From NCBI GenBank assembly GCA_002299135.1, contig DBNM01000077.1:1-11196 (forward strand): DNA of 11,196 nucleotides, read 5' to 3'. This DNA comes from Candidatus Neomicrothrix sp. UBA672 (GTDB lineage Bacteria; Actinomycetota; Acidimicrobiia; Acidimicrobiales; MedAcidi-G1). Shown in pieces: positions 1-6,776 of this stretch. Numbering within the stretch: the stretch's first letter is position 1; the number at the start of each line of letters is the position of its first letter. The position numbers were made by a program, and so were the translations under genes. Under the pieces are notes generated by a model, which saw nothing but the letters and a program-made list of their open reading frames with translations, ran no database searches and had not been told where the DNA came from.

Positions 1-627
1 GGATCATTAGGTTCAGGAGGGGGAGATATAACTATTGATTTCGGTCTAGTTGGATATGGCCGAGTTCTATCCGCATTCTCAATTGATTATGTAGGTGTTG
101 CTGAAGGCGAATGGTGGAGAATGTTTACAGGAGGCTTTCTCCATGCAGGCGTCATACACCTTGCATTCAACATGTTTCTCTTGTGGATGTTGGGAAGTCA
201 GTTAGAAAGACTGTTAGGAACAACAAGTTATTTAATTTTGTATTTTGGTTCCTTATTGTCAGGAGCCTTAGGAGTGATGTTGCTTGACCCTCTTGCTTTA
301 ACCGTTGGAGCGTCAGGAGCGGTATTTGGGCTAATGGGCGCAACGGTTATTTATCAATTCCGTCGAGGAGTAAGTCCTTGGTCAAATGGAATTGGAAGTC
401 TATTAATCATAAATTTGATCTTTACTTTCGCTCGACCCAATATCTCAGTTGGAGGTCATTTGGGTGGGCTTCTAGGTGGTTTGCTTATTGGCTGGTTGAT
501 TGATGAGATGAACAAAAAACGCATATCAGGTTATGCAAGAGTTCTAGTCCCATTAATAATCGCAGTTGCTTTTGGTTTTTCTTGCATTTGGGCTTCAGAG
601 TATTGGTACGACCCAATATTGGGTTAA
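1..627 (+). CDS. Rhomboid-family intramembrane serine protease (5' end outside window)
   Basis: Rhomboids cut transmembrane substrates inside the lipid bilayer. The frame is open from base 1, so the N-terminus lies outside the window and 208 residues are visible. The ATG at 121 is internal, because the preceding residues (GEWWRMFTGGFLHAG) belong to the conserved core. The signature HAGVIHLAFNM supplies the conserved His and Asn of the second core helix. The nucleophile is the Ser of GASGAVFG (codon at 313) and the catalytic His is in GGHLGGLLGG (codon at 457), each in a hydrophobic helix. About five membrane helices can be seen. The C-terminus ends just after a last helix, with no extra domain. 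It converges on the SRPBCC gene with a 13-base gap. Substrates cannot be inferred. The family call is firm; the full length is unknown. Confidence 0.93.
   Translation, partial: GSLGSGGGDITIDFGLVGYGRVLSAFSIDYVGVAEGEWWRMFTGGFLHAGVIHLAFNMFLLWMLGSQLERLLGTTSYLILYFGSLLSGALGVMLLDPLALTVGASGAVFGLMGATVIYQFRRGVSPWSNGIGSLLIINLIFTFARPNISVGGHLGGLLGGLLIGWLIDEMNKKRISGYARVLVPLIIAVAFGFSCIWASEYWYDPILG
611..624. repeat. 14-bp perfect palindrome at the rhomboid 3' end
   Basis: ACCCAATATTGGGT is its own reverse complement. It sits inside the last codons of the rhomboid gene, 17 bases before the end of the convergent SRPBCC gene. As RNA it could form a 5-bp stem with a 4-base loop in either direction. No U-tract follows on either strand, so a terminator role is weak. 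The palindrome itself is certain; its function is not known. Confidence 0.4.
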
Positions 628-640
628 TGGGTCAAGACTT

Positions 641-1078
641 TCAGGAAGTTTCGACAAGGTGTTTTAGTTTGTAAAGATTTTTCTGCCAAATTTTTTTAAG
701 TATGGGTTTTGCAAAAAATCCAGTAATTCTACCTCCTAAAAGAAGAGGGAAATCTAGATTCTCTTCCCAGACAAAAAGTGTTTTCCCATCTGAGTTTTTT
801 TCAAGAATGAAACTGCCTTTTCCTTCGACAAGACCTTTATGACTAATAGTCAATGTCTGATGGGGGGTCCATTCAGTAATTTGCATTTTGTCAGTTGTTC
901 TTAGCGGACCGACTTTTGTATCGCAATCGAAAGTAACACCAACACCCTCAGTTTGCTCTGAGGTGATTCTTATTTCTGAAGCATCCGCCATCCAATTAAC
1001 ATGCGTCTGAATATCTGAAATAGCGTTCCAAACCACTTCCGGAGAAGCTTCAATTTCTTCAGTAATTCTTATAAACAT
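641..1078 (-). CDS. SRPBCC/START-fold protein (polyketide cyclase/dehydrase-like)
   Basis: This encodes a 145-residue soluble protein of the SRPBCC (Bet v 1/START) superfamily, which holds small hydrophobic ligands in a helix-grip cavity. The typical opening is present: a first strand (FIRITEEIEASPEVVW) followed by NAISDIQTHVNWM, the family pattern 'I.A.PE.VW..ISD...W'. The middle is strand-rich (GVGVTFDCDTKVGPLRTTDKMQ, then TEWTPHQTLTISHKG), and a long C-terminal amphipathic helix follows (about residues 118-143). No signal peptide or membrane segment is seen. The ATG at 1078 starts right at the first strand. The ligand and any enzymatic activity are unknown. It stands alone: convergent with the rhomboid gene and divergent from the desulfurase gene (56-bp gap). 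Confidence 0.82.
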   Translation of the reverse strand: MFIRITEEIEASPEVVWNAISDIQTHVNWMADASEIRITSEQTEGVGVTFDCDTKVGPLRTTDKMQITEWTPHQTLTISHKGLVEGKGSFILEKNSDGKTLFVWEENLDFPLLLGGRITGFFAKPILKKIWQKNLYKLKHLVETS

Positions 1079-1086
1079 AGATCTTA

Positions 1087-1092
1087 ATTATG
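1087..1092 (-). promoter_or_regulatory. Possible -10 box of the SRPBCC gene
   Basis: On the minus strand the sequence reads CATAAT, ending 8 bases before the ATG at 1078. It is one base from TATAAT but does not match the TANNNT form used by the other leading genes here, and no convincing -35 box is seen. This is weak support for a very short leader. Confidence 0.3.
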
Positions 1093-1100
1093 CCGATTTT

Positions 1101-1134
1101 TTGCTAGTAAAGCAGTTTCCTTTAACCTAAAAGA
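1101..1134 (+). promoter_or_regulatory. Promoter of the desulfurase-mnmA operon, probably leaderless
   Basis: A TAACCT -10 box (1123-1128) ends 6 bases before the ATG at 1135. A -35-like TTGCTA (1101-1106) lies 16 bases upstream of it. This spacing puts the transcription start on or next to the A of ATG. There is no Shine-Dalgarno sequence in front of the ATG, as expected for leaderless translation. The same TAACCT plus 6-base arrangement recurs at the kinase gene. Confidence 0.55.
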
Positions 1135-2271
1135 ATGGATATATACCTCGATCATGCTGCTAGCACGCCTGTGCGAGAAGAAGTCATCCAAGCAATGATG
1201 CCTTGGCTTTCGGAGCATCCAGGAAACCCATCAGGATCTCATCGACTAGCGCGAGAAGCACGTAGAGCTATTGACGATGCGCGAGACCACGTAGCTTCAC
1301 TAGTTGGAGCAGAACCTGGGAATGTGATTTTTACAAGTGGAGGAACAGAGTCAGATAATTTGGCGATAGATGGCACACTAGGTGTCAAAGGCGGTCAAGC
1401 GCTGTGTTCCGCAACCGAACATCCTGCAGTGTTGGAACCTGTTAGGGAATCTGGCGGGATAGTGGCACCCACAGATGACACTGGAAGAGTTGATCTTGAA
1501 AGTTTGGCCGATCTTTTAGATTCATTCGCTGACATTTCTTTAGTCTCCGTAATGATGGCGAACAATGAAACCGGAGTGATCAATGACATTAATACAATTG
1601 CCGAGTTGGTATCAGAAAAAACACCAGAAACTATGATTCACACAGACGCGGTTCAAGCGACTTCATGGCTGGATATAGCTGAATCTTCAAAAAAAGTACA
1701 CTTAATAAGTCTTACTGGACATAAATTCGGAGGCCCGAAAGGTGCAGGAGCTTTAATCCTAAGAGATGGTGTGAATTTGTCTCCTATAATTCGTGGAGGA
1801 GGGCAAGAGAGGGAAAGACGAAGCGGAACCCAAAACGTTCCGGCAATCGTGGGACTTGGAGAAGCGGCTCGTTTAATACAGGTTGAACGATTAAAGATAA
1901 ACGAAAGAGTTACTGGGTTGAGAGACAAATTGGAAAATGGATTAATAGGGAAAGTTAGTGGGACAAGCCGCACTCTGCCGAAAGAAACACCCAGAACACC
2001 TGGAATAGCGCATCTTTGTTTTAAAAATATAGAAAACGAAGCACTACTTTTTCTTTTAGAAAATCAAGGTATATACGCGAGTGCAGCTTCATCATGTGCA
2101 AGCGGAGCGCAAGAGGCATCACATGTTTTACAAGCAATGGGCGTAGATTTAAAAACAGCTGGAGGTTCAATCAGATTTTCTTTAGGTCAAACTACAACCG
2201 ACGAAGAAATAGAATATGCGTTAAAAGCCGTTCCCGATGCTGTTGATCAGCTAAGAGAGTTTGAAAAATGA
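1135..2271 (+). CDS. Cysteine desulfurase, group I (IscS/NifS type)
   Basis: This PLP enzyme takes sulfur from cysteine, releasing alanine and leaving an enzyme-bound persulfide for transfer. It is 378 residues long, normal for the family. Visible landmarks are the N-terminal YLDHAASTP; ATEHPAV with the PLP-stacking His96; HTDAVQ with Asp171; the Schiff-base lysine Lys197 in SLTGHKFGGPKG; GGGQERERRSGTQN; and the sulfur-carrying Cys321 in SSCASGAQEASHVLQAMG. The extended loop around the active Cys places it in group I rather than the SufS group. Its stop overlaps the mnmA start (ATGA at 2268-2271), so MnmA is the likely sulfur acceptor, as for the YrvO-MnmA pair of Bacillus subtilis. No scaffold protein such as IscU lies nearby, so a role in Fe-S assembly cannot be judged. 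Confidence 0.95.
   Translation: MDIYLDHAASTPVREEVIQAMMPWLSEHPGNPSGSHRLAREARRAIDDARDHVASLVGAEPGNVIFTSGGTESDNLAIDGTLGVKGGQALCSATEHPAVLEPVRESGGIVAPTDDTGRVDLESLADLLDSFADISLVSVMMANNETGVINDINTIAELVSEKTPETMIHTDAVQATSWLDIAESSKKVHLISLTGHKFGGPKGAGALILRDGVNLSPIIRGGGQERERRSGTQNVPAIVGLGEAARLIQVERLKINERVTGLRDKLENGLIGKVSGTSRTLPKETPRTPGIAHLCFKNIENEALLFLLENQGIYASAASSCASGAQEASHVLQAMGVDLKTAGGSIRFSLGQTTTDEEIEYALKAVPDAVDQLREFEK
2254..2259 (+). promoter_or_regulatory. Possible ribosome binding site of mnmA
   Basis: AGAGAG lies 8 bases upstream of the mnmA ATG at 2268, inside the end of the desulfurase gene. It is an imperfect Shine-Dalgarno match. With the ATGA overlap it suggests translational coupling. Confidence 0.35.
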
Positions 2272-3296
2272 CACGAGTTATGGTCGCCATGTCAGGAGGT
2301 GTTGATTCATCAGTTGCAGCTGCTCTTGCCTGTGAGAACGGGGATGAGGTGGTTGGAGTGACACTTAAACTTTGGGGAGGAGACTCTGATTCTGGATGCT
2401 GTTCAGTCTCAGACGTAGATGACGCAAGAAGAGCGGCCGATTCACTAGGTATAGAACATCATGTTTTCAATTTGGGAGACGATTTTGATGAATATGTAGT
2501 AGCTCCTTACGTCAAAGCCCACTCAGCAGGTTTAACTCCAAACCCATGCATTGAATGCAATAGGCATATCAAATTCGATCGCCTGTTGAATAGAGCAAAA
2601 GCACTCGGTTTCGAAAAAATAGTTACAGGCCATCATGCTCGGATAGTAAAGCAAACAGATGAAACTTTCCGCATTGCAAGAGCGGTAGATGAAGTCAAAG
2701 ATCAGTCTTATGTTCTTTATATGCTGAATCAAAATCAGATTTCTTCATTACACCTCCCAGTCGGAGAGATGACTAAAGATCAAGTCAGAGAGAAAGCAAA
2801 CAGTTTAGGACTTAGGGTCGCGAACAAGCCTGACAGTCAAGATGTCTGCTTCATTACTCGTGAGAAGGGAAGAGCTGACTTTCTGGGGCAAAGGATTCCT
2901 CTAACTCCGGGACGAGTAGTAGATGAAAATGGAGTCGAAGTGGGCCAAGTGGAAGCAATAGAACTAGTTACTGTTGGACAGAGGCGAGGAATGCTTCTAG
3001 CAGGTGGTAAAGAACCGAGATACGCGAACAATATCGATATTGAATCAGCGACGGTTACTGTAGGAACTCCTGACCAGCTTTTAGTTAAACAAACAGAATT
3101 TCGAGATCCTCTATGGTCTGCAAATGAGATTAAAGGTGAATTCCTTGTTCAAACAAGTGCACATGGGAAGCCAAAATTGGCGAATATAGAAGATGATTTA
3201 CTTGTATGGAAAGAAGCCCATTCGCGAGTCGCTTCAGGACAAAGTCTTGTCTTCTATGAAGAGGACCAAGTCGCAGGCGGAGCAATTGCCGTCTAA
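2268..3296 (+). CDS. mnmA: tRNA-specific 2-thiouridylase MnmA
   Basis: MnmA activates U34 of tRNA(Lys/Glu/Gln) with ATP and inserts sulfur to give 2-thiouridine. The protein has 342 residues. The PP-loop SGGVDSS (residues 9-15) binds ATP. The Cys-pair region NPCIECNRHIKF holds Cys94 and Cys97, and PDSQDVCFI holds Cys194. Cys94 and Cys194 correspond to the catalytic nucleophile and persulfide cysteines of the family. TGHHAR, KDQSYVLY and TVGQRRG are further signatures, and the C-terminal beta-barrel region ends in AGGAIAV. The start is fixed by the four-base overlap with the desulfurase gene, which also points to that enzyme as sulfur donor. The stop codon directly abuts the stop of the next gene on the other strand, leaving no intergenic terminator. 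Confidence 0.96.
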   Translation: MTRVMVAMSGGVDSSVAAALACENGDEVVGVTLKLWGGDSDSGCCSVSDVDDARRAADSLGIEHHVFNLGDDFDEYVVAPYVKAHSAGLTPNPCIECNRHIKFDRLLNRAKALGFEKIVTGHHARIVKQTDETFRIARAVDEVKDQSYVLYMLNQNQISSLHLPVGEMTKDQVREKANSLGLRVANKPDSQDVCFITREKGRADFLGQRIPLTPGRVVDENGVEVGQVEAIELVTVGQRRGMLLAGGKEPRYANNIDIESATVTVGTPDQLLVKQTEFRDPLWSANEIKGEFLVQTSAHGKPKLANIEDDLLVWKEAHSRVASGQSLVFYEEDQVAGGAIAV

Positions 3297-4202
3297 TTAA
3301 ACTCTCAGATCTCTTTTTTGAGCTTCTGCAAGTAAAACATTTGGTCTCGCAGGATTTATCAGAAAGCTTTCGACAACTGAGCTTTCGCTTGAGGTTTTTC
3401 TCGGCCCAGTTCTCAGCATCATCGAAAGAGGAGTCAAGCACTGTATTTCTAATGATAAACCGAAAGAGTTTTGACTCAGGTCTAAAGCATCGGTTTCAAC
3501 TTTTGCAGGAGAGAAATTTGCTAGTTGATTTCTAGGGATAAGAGTTGGATCCCCAACAGACAGATGGTCGTGTAAGAGTATTCCTGCTGGAACTAATACA
3601 AGCCAACGTCTTCCCAGTTGGTATATAGCATTTGACGCTATTGCTGAGAGGGGAAAGCCACATAAAGAGATTAACGATCCAAATAATAAGTTTTTGTTTA
3701 ATAACAGAATCGGCCCCACGGTCAAACCTGCCAAAGAAGTTAGCCAGGCTAAAGGCCCAAACAGAAGCAGCACAGGACCTGGTGCTCTAAGGAGGAACCG
3801 ACGTTCATCGCCGTAAGAAACGCCATCTGAAAATCTGTCCCCTAAAGGCGCTGACAGGGCAATAGAAGCTGCGACAGTACCAGCTATAAGACCAATAATT
3901 CCTGAGAATGAACCACTAGTTTCTAAAGCGCTCCAGAGACTAAGAGCTGCAGCAGCAGGTGCCCCTATTCTAATTATTGCTAAAGAAACTGGAGTCGCAA
4001 TTAAGGTTGATAAAAGTATTAAAGCCCAGAAAGCCCAAAGGCTAATTGAAACTGTTGTTCTTAAAAGTAAGTTGAAGTCATTAAAACTATCTGCAAGAGA
4101 TGGGCCGCAGAGCAAAGGCAAAAATAACCAAATAACTCTCATTATCGCTGTAGTAAGAGACTCACTACGTCTCCCGAGGGTGTCATTTAACAAAAGTTTC
4201 AC
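3297..4202 (-). CDS. Uncharacterised multi-pass membrane protein with soluble C-terminal domain
   Basis: I do not recognise a named family. Counting from the GTG at 4202 (301 residues), about six hydrophobic segments are visible: near 20-37, 50-71, 73-93, 101-117, 139-165 and 171-194. A charged loop (LGDRFSDGVSYGDERR) separates segments four and five. After about residue 195 a soluble part of some 100 residues begins with RRWLVLVPAGILLHDH, then SVGDPTLIPRN, and ends near INPARPNVLLAEAQKRDLRV. Its strand-rich pattern recalls bacterial PH-like domains (inference). The GTG at 4202 is preferred because TAGTCT lies 7 bases upstream; an in-frame GTG at 4235 would add 11 residues, and an ATG at 4142 would lose the basic N-terminus. 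It is divergent from ligA and its stop abuts that of mnmA. Coding looks intact with the same AT-rich style as its neighbours. Confidence 0.75.
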   Translation of the reverse strand: MKLLLNDTLGRRSESLTTAIMRVIWLFLPLLCGPSLADSFNDFNLLLRTTVSISLWAFWALILLSTLIATPVSLAIIRIGAPAAAALSLWSALETSGSFSGIIGLIAGTVAASIALSAPLGDRFSDGVSYGDERRFLLRAPGPVLLLFGPLAWLTSLAGLTVGPILLLNKNLLFGSLISLCGFPLSAIASNAIYQLGRRWLVLVPAGILLHDHLSVGDPTLIPRNQLANFSPAKVETDALDLSQNSFGLSLEIQCLTPLSMMLRTGPRKTSSESSVVESFLINPARPNVLLAEAQKRDLRV

Positions 4203-4209
4203 AAAGAGC

Positions 4210-4215
4210 AGACTA
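4210..4215 (-). promoter_or_regulatory. Possible -10 box of the membrane-protein gene
   Basis: On the minus strand TAGTCT ends 7 bases before GTG 4202, matching the TANNNT pattern of the other leading genes and predicting a leaderless transcript. If it is real, the upstream in-frame GTG at 4235 cannot be the start from this promoter. No clear -35 box is seen. Confidence 0.42.
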
Positions 4216-4256
4216 GAGGGTTTCTGTACCGTCACGGACTAATCGTGGGTGAACGG

Positions 4257-4262
4257 TATTAT
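4257..4262 (+). promoter_or_regulatory. Possible -10 box of ligA
   Basis: TATTAT ends 6 bases before the GTG at 4269, which would place transcription start on that codon. It lies downstream of the alternative GTG at 4245, so if used it rules out the longer protein. No good -35 box is visible. Confidence 0.45.
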
Positions 4263-4268
4263 CGAATT

Positions 4269-6326
4269 GTGACAAAAGGCGATTTTTCAGAGGAAAAGAA
4301 CGAAAAGGAAGCCTCATCGCGTCTAGATGAACTTCGCGAACTTATTAGATTTCACAACGATTTATATCACGGACAAGGCGCGCCGGAAATACCCGACTCC
4401 GATTTTGATTTACTCTGGCGAGAATTACTAGATCTAGAACAGAAGTATCCCCATTTAGCTGATCTAAGCTCACCTAGCGCAACAGTAGGGAGCAGAAACA
4501 ACACACCGTTCGCAGAAGTTGAGCATCGTGCACCAATGCAATCACTAGACAATGCATTCGATATAGAGCAACTGGATTCATGGGTAGACAAAGTGGAAAG
4601 ACGCCTAGAGGGTGAACAGAAAATTTCTACATGGGTGTGTGAATTGAAGTTTGACGGATTGGCTGTTTCGATACGTTACGAAAAGGGTCAACTAGTTCAA
4701 GCTGCTACACGCGGAAACGGAATTATTGGAGAAGATGTAACAGAAAACGTTTTAACCATTTCTGATGTTCCTGCGACTCTAGCTAAAGAAGCCCCAGAAA
4801 TTTTAGAAGTTAGAGGTGAAGTGTATTTAGGCATAGAAGCCTTTAATGCTCTTAACCGTTCGAGGGAGTCCTTAAATGAACCCACTTTCGCAAATCCACG
4901 CAATACAGCAGCAGGTTCATTGAGACAAAAAGATTCGAAAGTCACCGCCACTCGCAACCTTTCATTTTGGGCTTACCAGATCGGAGAAACAAAAGGTTCA
5001 CCTGAGATAGGTGGACATTTTGAAACCCTGCACTGGTTGAAAGATTTAGGCCTCCCTATTAATGAGCATGCTAAGAAATTCACTGACTTTAAAGAAGCTA
5101 TTTCATACATAGAAAATATTGAGAAGATGCGTCATGACCTCGACTATGAAATAGATGGCGTTGTCATAAAAGTCGACGATTTAGCTCTACAGAAAGAATT
5201 AGGATCTACAGCAAGAGCGCCGCGTTGGGCAATTGCATACAAGCTCCCTCCAGAAGAAAGAACAACTCGACTGATTGACATTGAAGTATCAATAGGTCCA
5301 GGAGGACAAGCAACACCATTCGCGAAATTGGAACCTGTTTTTGTAGGTGGATCAACAGTAGGTACAGCCACTCTTCATAACGCCGACCAAGTGAAAGAAA
5401 AAGATGTAAGACCAGGTGATTTAGTAGTAGTTCGTAAAGCAGGAGACGTAATACCTGAAGTTTTAAGACCAGTTATGAGCGAAAGACAAGCAAACTCACG
5501 TCCCTGGAAATTTCCAACTTCTTGTCCAGCTTGTAAAAAACAATTAGAACGAAGAGAGGGAGAAGCGGCAACTTTCTGCAACAACTATGAGTGCCCTCGA
5601 CAAATTCGCGGGCGAATAGAACATTTTGTGTCACGAGGAGCAATGGATATTGAAGGGTTCGGTGAGCAAAGAGTTGATCTATTTGTTTCAGAAGGTTTGA
5701 TAAATGATGTTTCTGACATTTTCCGAATCGATTTCGAACGCATTTCTGAAATGGAAGGTTTTGGAGAATTATCTGTTACGAATCTAAAAAATGCAATCGA
5801 AGAGGCTCGTTCGAGAAATTTGGGACGCCTGTTGTTCGCTTTAAGAATTCCACATGTGGGAACCACGGTCGCTCAGTTAATAGCGGAAAATTTTCAAGAT
5901 CTTGAAGAATTGAAAAAGGTACAAATGCAAGACTTAGAGGCTATTGATGGGCTGGGACCGAAAATCGCTGCGAGTGTTTTTGAATGGTTCACAAATGAAC
6001 GTAATGGTTTTTTAATATCAAGACTTCAAGATTTGGGAGTAAACCCAAAATCTGAAATTTCGCTTTCAAGCGATGTGGAAAAGACCCTTTCAGGTATAAC
6101 TATTGTCGTAACAGGCAAGTTGCAAGGTTTAAGCAGAGAAGAAGCTCGCAGAATTATAAAAGAAAGAGGCGGCAAGTCTCCTGGCAGTGTTTCAGCTAAA
6201 ACAACTTATCTACTTGCCGGAGAGGCAGGCGGATCAAAACTAGACCAAGCAGAAAAGTTTGACATTCCGGTCATAGATGAAACCGCTTTTAAACATTTAA
6301 TTAAAAAAGGTGATTTACCGAAATAA
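4269..6326 (+). CDS. ligA: NAD-dependent DNA ligase LigA
   Basis: LigA seals nicks in DNA during replication and repair, using NAD+ to adenylate itself. Read from the GTG at 4269 it has 685 residues, usual for the family; an in-frame GTG at 4245 would give 693. Numbering from 4269: domain Ia spans roughly 15-65 (IRFHNDLYH, DSDFDLL) and the adenylation domain begins near 70. The AMP-accepting lysine is Lys127 in ELKFDGLA, followed by TRGNGIIGEDVT and EVRGEVY. The OB fold covers about 315-400, and a four-Cys zinc finger has Cys419, 422, 437 and 442. Helix-hairpin-helix repeats run about 455-585 and a C-terminal BRCT domain about 605-682. One oddity is GPGG at 343-346, where most LigA proteins have GRTG. 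It ends 4 bases from the convergent gene at 6331. Confidence 0.96.
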   Translation: MTKGDFSEEKNEKEASSRLDELRELIRFHNDLYHGQGAPEIPDSDFDLLWRELLDLEQKYPHLADLSSPSATVGSRNNTPFAEVEHRAPMQSLDNAFDIEQLDSWVDKVERRLEGEQKISTWVCELKFDGLAVSIRYEKGQLVQAATRGNGIIGEDVTENVLTISDVPATLAKEAPEILEVRGEVYLGIEAFNALNRSRESLNEPTFANPRNTAAGSLRQKDSKVTATRNLSFWAYQIGETKGSPEIGGHFETLHWLKDLGLPINEHAKKFTDFKEAISYIENIEKMRHDLDYEIDGVVIKVDDLALQKELGSTARAPRWAIAYKLPPEERTTRLIDIEVSIGPGGQATPFAKLEPVFVGGSTVGTATLHNADQVKEKDVRPGDLVVVRKAGDVIPEVLRPVMSERQANSRPWKFPTSCPACKKQLERREGEAATFCNNYECPRQIRGRIEHFVSRGAMDIEGFGEQRVDLFVSEGLINDVSDIFRIDFERISEMEGFGELSVTNLKNAIEEARSRNLGRLLFALRIPHVGTTVAQLIAENFQDLEELKKVQMQDLEAIDGLGPKIAASVFEWFTNERNGFLISRLQDLGVNPKSEISLSSDVEKTLSGITIVVTGKLQGLSREEARRIIKERGGKSPGSVSAKTTYLLAGEAGGSKLDQAEKFDIPVIDETAFKHLIKKGDLPK

Positions 6327-6335
6327 ATTTTCACC
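6303..6335 (-). terminator. Candidate Rho-independent terminator of the anchored-protein gene
   Basis: Read on the minus strand, GGTGA (6335-6331, containing the TGA stop) and TTTA pair with TAAA and TCACC (6313-6309) around a TTTCGG loop. This gives a 9-bp stem with a 3-base bulge on the left arm, followed at once by six T residues (6308-6303). It lies mostly inside the last codons of ligA. The stem is AT-rich and bulged, so efficiency is uncertain. On the plus strand there is no U-tract after it. Confidence 0.45.
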
Positions 6336-6744
6336 CAATAACTCGAAAACACCAACTTAAGCTCGATCGTCTACTGGGCGTTTGGACCTCCCAATAGACG
6401 ATGGAAGCACAAATATTCCCAGCGGGCAGCCGTTCAATAATTTTCTCGGCTTCAGGCCTAAATACCACCGAATTTAAAGCAGGTTCAACTCTTTGTTGAT
6501 CAAGTGGGATTTGAGTATCACCGATACTAACAATCTCGCCCGTCCAAGTAGATGAAAAAACAACACCCACATTTGTTTGGGCGATAACTTCATCACCGCG
6601 ATTTGGTATTAGCTCTAACACTCCAGGATTCGAGTTCAATACGATGTCATTATCTTCCCCATCAGCAATCAGCCCGGCTAATACCAGTACGGCTACCCCG
6701 ATAGCAAGAAGAAAACAGATAATAATTGAGTTGCGACGCGTCAC
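6331..6744 (-). CDS. Small membrane-anchored extracytoplasmic protein, possibly Ig-like (Big_5/SbsA type)
   Basis: This encodes a 137-residue protein of unknown function. A basic start (MTRRNS) is followed by one hydrophobic helix at about 6-26 and then an acidic linker (DGEDND), which indicates a signal anchor with the rest outside the membrane. The outer part, about 40-137, is strand-rich. LELIPNRGDEVIAQTNVGVVFSS and the later VVFRPEA resemble the 'P.dG...v...i.v.Fs' and 'FtP' strands of SbsA-type bacterial Ig-like domains; this is a pattern judgement, not a search result. Cys112 and Cys132 could form a disulfide. There is no lipobox cysteine. The GTG start at 6744 is fixed by the mirror-image promoter. 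It is divergent from the PASTA kinase, so a link to cell-envelope sensing is possible but unproven. Confidence 0.72.
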   Translation of the reverse strand: MTRRNSIIICFLLAIGVAVLVLAGLIADGEDNDIVLNSNPGVLELIPNRGDEVIAQTNVGVVFSSTWTGEIVSIGDTQIPLDQQRVEPALNSVVFRPEAEKIIERLPAGNICASIVYWEVQTPSRRSSLSWCFRVIG

Positions 6745-6750
6745 ACGTAA

Positions 6751-6756
6751 AGGCTA
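6751..6756 (-). promoter_or_regulatory. -10 box of the anchored-protein gene
   Basis: On the minus strand TAGCCT is followed by TTACGT and then GTG at 6744. This is the exact mirror of the kinase promoter apart from one base, and it predicts a leaderless mRNA. Confidence 0.55.
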
Positions 6757-6764
6757 CCTAGAGG

Positions 6765-6770
6765 TAACCT
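6765..6770 (+). promoter_or_regulatory. -10 box of the PASTA kinase gene
   Basis: TAACCT is followed by TTACGT and then GTG at 6777. The hexamer and the 6-base spacing match those in front of the desulfurase gene. A -35 box 17 bases upstream would be CACACG at 6742-6747, at the far end of the repeat, and is not a close match to a known consensus. Confidence 0.58.
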
Positions 6771-6776
6771 TTACGT

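Noticed and set aside
1653..1973. 106-codon open frame antisense to the desulfurase
   Set aside because: It lies wholly within the PLP-lysine region of a clear gene and has no promoter or ribosome site; a shadow frame.
3275..3294. Hairpin AGGCGG / CCGTCT at the mnmA stop as a two-way terminator
   Set aside because: It has six base pairs with one G-U wobble and an 8-base loop, but no U-tract on either strand; too weak to call.
3130..3441. 103-codon open frame on the minus strand across the mnmA/membrane-protein junction
   Set aside because: It overlaps two well-supported genes in another frame and its protein is low in recognisable pattern; a shadow frame.
4245..4268. GTG 4245 as the start of ligA
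   Set aside because: It gives 8 extra unconserved residues, lies only 9 bases from the opposing longest frame, and the -10-like box TATTAT lies downstream of it. Kept as an alternative only.
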